From Dasyornis broadbenti (Eukaryota > Chordata > Aves > Passeriformes > Dasyornithidae): DNA of 64,000 nucleotides. Positions within the stretch are counted from its first letter, which is position 1, and the number at the start of each line of letters is the position of its first letter. The stretch spans positions 317,277 through 381,276 of the forward strand of contig VZRN01001181.1 in NCBI GenBank assembly GCA_013397935.1, written 5' to 3'. Position numbers and translations under genes: made by a program. This document shows, in pieces, positions 59,051 through 64,000 of the stretch. Below the pieces are notes generated by a model. That model saw only the letters and a list, made by a program, of their open reading frames with translations, was not told where the DNA came from and searched no databases.

Positions 59051-62000
59051 GGTGGGGGACCATAATACCTGGAAATTTCTTGTGTGTTTTGGGGTGTTTT
59101 AAGACAGTACCATAAACCACTGTGGTATTTTGAGAAGAATTTTGGGACTATGAAGTTAATGCTATGTTTTTGATTGCTGAATTCAGGCCTGAATGCAGGC
59201 AATGCAAGTTTGTTGTATGTCTGCAGAACATCTATTACAATGGGAACTTCTCAGTGCTACTGGAGTGCCATTATAAGCCAAAGGAGTATGAAAGGTGTGT
59301 TAATGTAGTAGATGAAAAGTTTGGTATCAAATCAAATACATTTCTTTCTGTTGATGACAGTGTTACTAAGCCAAGTTCTGTCAAAGGGCTTTAACTGTGG
59401 GATGTTATCTGTCATACATTGCAGCAAACATGACAGACTCCACCTTCTTGAGAGACGCAGAGCTGATCTTGGCATTGCACACTCACAGATGAGTTCTCAC
59501 AAAATAGTGCCATGTCCTGCTTTTCTGTGGCAGAAAATGGCAGCAGAGAGAAGGGGAGTAAAAAGCTCTGTAGATCTGAGGTGTTACCACCAGCAGAAAG
59601 GTGTGAAGGGGCAAATTTCTTTCTCTGGTCCGTGGAAAATTCACAGAAGTGAAGGATGCTCATGTGTGGTCAGATGTACTGTGTATGTCTGCACAGCCGA
59701 GGTTCACAACGAGTGGAGTTTTTCTTGATACCCTTAAAAGTGTGCCAAAATGTATTCTGGTGCCAGCCAGAATGCTGAGCATGCTGGTGACAGCATGCTG
59801 AGAAGGAGACTCACCTCACAGTTGACCTGTCTCAGTTGCCCATGTTCCTGCTAAAAGCTCTGGGTGGATGGGCAGGACTGCACTGAGCACATGCCCACCC
59901 AGGCTGAGCTCAGCCCTTTACTCAAGTCCAGGCTTTGAGTTTGAATCTGAACTACAAGGCTGGGGTCCAGCCCAGATTGCGAATTGAAAAGCCCTTTGAG
60001 GCCTGGGATACCAGCCTGTGATCAGGTTTCTTTGTGCTCCAGCTCAGCTGTCCACCTCTCTGGGAAGCCACCATTCCTAGTCCCAAACTTTGCCTCTGTG
60101 TAGGTGCAAAACAAGGTGTGGGAACACAGAACAGTGTCAGTAACTGTTCACTCCTGAGAATATGTGAAGGACAATTGTCCACAGAGAGTTTTCAAGCTGT
60201 GTCCATCTTCTGGTCTCTAAGAAGCACATAAACCCACAACAAGAAGGTGTTGCTCCAGGGAACAGAGGGAGAGAGAAACGAAGCTTCTTGTAAGCTCCTA
60301 CTCTTCCTGCCCCCTCAAATATGTGTGCATGTGTATGTACATTTGGTATTTGAATCGAGTTTCCTCCCTTCCCTACTAAGCACTGGAGAAGTGACACTGG
60401 CCTTCCACTTGCCAGGACCTGGTAACAGCTGTGTCGGGTGCAATGTCTGCCACACACATGTGGTGCTCCCTCATGACTGGTGAGGGTCTGAAGACAGCAG
60501 CAGCACTTGCTGGCAATTTTTAGACATTGCTTTCTTTTAGATCTGCTTTCTTTTAGGGCATCCAGGGCTTTGGAGCAAGTGCATGCTCCACTCTCCCTCC
60601 CTAGGAGCAGCTGTAAGTGGAAAAGGGGTGTCTACACTGGGACCTCACTCCAAATGCTCTCTTAAGCTGCCTTGTCTGTTTTAATCTGCAATCCCCTTTC
60701 CCACATACTGGAACAGCTGCTCCGCCGCAAACTCCAGCTGGTGCTCATGGGGTGCCTTAAATGCCTTTAAGTGTTTCTCTGCTGGAGACTGTGAACATCT
60801 CCTTTCCCATAATCCCGTCTGTGTGTGGCAGGGGTGGGAATTGGTGTCCCAGCTTTTCTGGACAGCTATAGCAAGAAAATCTTTCTGGAAAATAAAGGGT
60901 TGATTTTTCTTCTTGGTGCCTAATCTGTTTCTAGCTAAGCTGAGCCTGGCAAGCAAATTTTAGGTGCCTCTTTAAGCGTTTGCAGATCTCACTAGCAAAG
61001 AGGAGGAAACTGGTTTTGGGAAAATAAAAAACAGCCTGCACATGGAGGAGAAATTGGAATCAATTTCCATGTCAGGTTTAAAGTCTGTTTGAAAGTTGAG
61101 GTTTGAAACTGAGATGCAGAATCAAATATGGTAGTGCTGGAACAGTGCTGAAACTCTGTTCCATGAGATTTTTTCACTAGTAGACATAAATTCTAGAAGC
61201 CAGATAACCTTAAGGGATTTCTATCATCTTGGGTTGTAGAAGAAAGAGAGTTGAAGTTCTCAGAGTCTTGTCATGCTGGATTTATTCTGACACTGAAACT
61301 AGAAGGGGAAGTATCTCATTACTTAACAGTGAATGGATGGATGTGGGGATTTATTTAGCAGATCAGAGCAATCTCCAAAGCCATATAAGAGATGAAGTGA
61401 GGAAGGACAACCTCTTCAAGTGATTACATAGATGAAACTTAGTGAGACAACATTAATAAAATTTGGCCAGAATGCAGCCACTGGTACACCTCTTTAGCAA
61501 AGAACTTGTGATCTTTAATGGATCATAAGTTGTCAAAGGCAAAAAATAGTTTTGCTAACAACAATGGATGTATAAACTGAAGGAATGTTACCGATGAACT
61601 TTACATTATTACCAACACCATGTTTCCAGTCGTGACCAGAGCAGCAAGATAAGTCTGAGTGATGAGGAACACAGCACAGCACACGAATAGTTCACTAGAT
61701 TTTCTTTTCCACACATATGCCAGCTTTTTAGAGAAAACTTCAGAAGGAAAATGGAAGGCCAAAAGATCTAGGAGGGAAATACTTCATATTAAAATCCATC
61801 AATTTGGAGAATTTTGCTGTTACTAGTCACTACATCTCTATCTGTTAGAAGATGAAGGATTTTGTTACTGTTTTTGTGTAACTTTCTCTTGAGACTGCTT
61901 GCCTGAAAATCAGGTGGCATACTGCTGATTCTTGTAGACCGGTTCTCTCTGCTTCCACATCTACAGGACAGTTGTTCCTCTTGGTTTTTCTCTAGTATCT

Positions 62001-64000
62001 GCTGCATAACACTATAAGTAATATCTACAACATCTCACTCTACGCCCCTAATACGTGTCTTAAATTAGTAACAGACTACATTTCCTTCTGTGGCCTCCTC
62101 TAGACGGCCAAACTGAATATGAGCTCCAGCTACATGCTGTGAGTGGTCCTCTGGAGCAACATGTCTCTCCTTGTCTGTTGTCTACAAAGAAGTTCTAGAA
62201 CTTCTTTTTTGGTGCCTCAAGTTTGCAGGCGACTGTGAGCAAATGTTCTCTATATGTTGCACGCCACTAAACCCATCTCATCAGTGAACTGGTTGGTGAA
62301 AGGGTGCTGCTGGTAATGCACGGTTTGGAAAAAAACAGCAGTAAAACTCTTTGTTTTGAGTCATTTATTTAATACACTGCCTCTCTTCTGGCGTGTGAAC
62401 TGTGTGTTAATAGCTTGCAGTTTTCTCACATTTGCTGGTTATTTGAAACTATTGTCTGAATAATTTCTATGAATAATTCTTGATCTGTAGGTCTTTCACA
62501 CTCATTTCACTGGGATTATTTGAAAACTGAAATTCATCTTTCAAGCTGAGTTAGTTTTTATTGGTCTCATGGATCATAAAATGTATTTATTTTCATGGAA
62601 TTGACTGTTGAAAAATAGCATGTACTGTCCCATGAAGAAAGCTATTTGGGTGCATCATGAGCAAATCTCTGCTTGTAGGTTCTGTTTGGTTTGTTTAAAC
62701 TATCATTCACAGAAACAACCATAGTATTAAACAAACTCTCCAGTTTACCTAGCACAGCTTCCTGCAATCTCCAGTAAGCATATAGTAATTCAAACAATTG
62801 AGCATTAATTCAAATACTTACAGATTTTTAGCATATAAATTTGCTGGAAAGTAGCTTTCCTTATGCTTTTGATCAAGTTGTAAGTCCTGAAAACATTAGC
62901 CATTTTCTTGTGGGCATTTTATTTCTCCTGCGTCTGGTGGATGTTGCATGTAGAAAAATTAGAGAGAGAGAGAAAAGGGGAATATAAGAAAGGTAAGATG
63001 TAAAACTGGAAGGAATCTCAGGTCCCTGCCATCACCAAGTCTAGGCAATATTTTAAAGAGGAAAAGTTAAATATTTATAAGACTTAGAGAACAGTTTATT
63101 TTGGATTAGTTTTGCATATTAAAGTTTGGGTTGGTTTCTTTTTATCTCAGGAGGCTCTGTTGTGCCTGTTAGTCACTTCTCTGCAGGAGTACCTCAAGGA
63201 ACTTCCTATTGCTTTTGTGAGTAAACTGCAAACATTCATATCAGCTGGCTGCTTCTTGTCCAGAAGTGAGACCATGTGTAGAAGTCTTTTTTAATATTTA
63301 AGGATTTTTTTCTTTTCATAACAGCAGTACCATGCTCTACGGCATATTCTCCTCATTCACACTGGAGAAGGGCTTTGTTTTTATGTACATCCCACAGTGT
63401 AAAAACAGGCAGAGAGAAACTAAGGAATTAGTTCTTGAGATACTTTGCTCTTAAGTTGTCTTATCAGTATCAGCCAAAACCAGCTGGAATAGTAACAGTG
63501 AGCAGAACAAATGGTAGTGTTAGTGAACACCAGAATGACAGAAAGTCTTTTATTCCAGCCCTCAAAATGCTTACCATCTAGTAACAAGCAATAAACAACT
63601 GAGTATCATCTATACCTCATCCAATTTAAATCCCAGAAATCAGTTTTTATGAATCACTATTTAATTAACCAATTCAGGCTCTTGTTTCTGCATTAAAAAT
63701 AGCAAGGTCTTAAAGGTTTGGTGCCTTTCAAATGTTTAGAAATCTCCACCATACTGATATGAATGCTTCCACTGTGTACCATGGATATAACATTTCTGTT
63801 CTCACTATCCACCTTGTCTGGGTCCTTTGAGGACTATTTCCCCTAAATGCAATGTTACTGTACAACAAAGAGGCTTCTGGATGTGAGTTTTAGTTCTCCC
63901 TGCAGTCACTGACCCCCAGCAGATGGCTGGTTGCCCAGCACGGTCTGAAAGGGTAGGTTATGGCAGTGCTGTTCAGAAGTGTATTTGGGCAGTAGGATGT
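59051..64000. other. Intergenic DNA to the window end, nothing recognised
   Basis: No gene, RNA or clear mobile element recognised. Open frames of up to 138 codons (59312-59728, +) show no known domain. A GA microsatellite lies at 62960-62974. Confidence 0.45.

Noticed and set aside
1..64000. CRISPR array, operon, prokaryotic promoter or tRNA genes
   Set aside because: No regularly spaced direct repeats, no bacterial gene organisation and no tRNA-like cloverleaf with A/B boxes was seen; the DNA is vertebrate.

Overview
This is a stretch of vertebrate nuclear genome, almost certainly from a bird and probably a songbird. Evidence: a split homeobox gene with GT-AG introns, two CR1-type LINE 3' ends (the dominant avian LINE), and two copies of an endogenous-retrovirus LTR that I recall as common in passerines. 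The one protein-coding gene I can support is SHOX (short stature homeobox), on the + strand.

Layout. 1-4600: non-coding 5' flank with a CpG island (about 1150-2850) that could hold the distal SHOX promoter and non-coding first exon. 4625-5208: 5'UTR and first coding exon. A TATA box at 4777-4784 sits downstream of five upstream ATGs, which fits the two-promoter translational control reported for human SHOX. 5209-13301: the remaining coding exons (8407-8615, 13065-13122, 13213-13301) with canonical splice sites and unbroken phase. They encode residues 1-210, including the complete homeodomain. The last coding exon, with the C-terminal OAR region, is not visible; it most likely lies in the 869-base run of N at 14654-15522. 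After the gap comes possible 3'UTR (15523 to about 16400), then about 47 kb with no recognisable gene. SHOX flanks are known in other vertebrates as gene-poor DNA rich in limb enhancers.

The downstream part holds repeats and possible regulatory islands: an old MIR/CORE-SINE-like fragment (19280-19408) and weaker ones, a CR1 3' end (27522-28336, minus), a 54-base poly-T, a decayed Ty3/Gypsy-type retrotransposon (about 39820-41840, plus) with recognisable gag, protease, reverse transcriptase and RNase H pieces in scattered frames, an LTR at 42490-43585 (plus), a second LTR of the same family in the opposite direction (49381-50290), a short CR1 tail (50449-50620, plus), and two candidate conserved non-coding blocks near 57.3 and 58.6 kb.

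The most interesting points are the Gypsy fossil, the TATA/upstream-ORF layout at the SHOX start, and homeodomain-site clusters in SHOX intron 3, including a perfect 11-bp paired-type dimer site that SHOX itself could bind. I saw no new protein-coding system, RNA gene or CRISPR array. Enhancer calls are inferences from motif content and need cross-species alignment.
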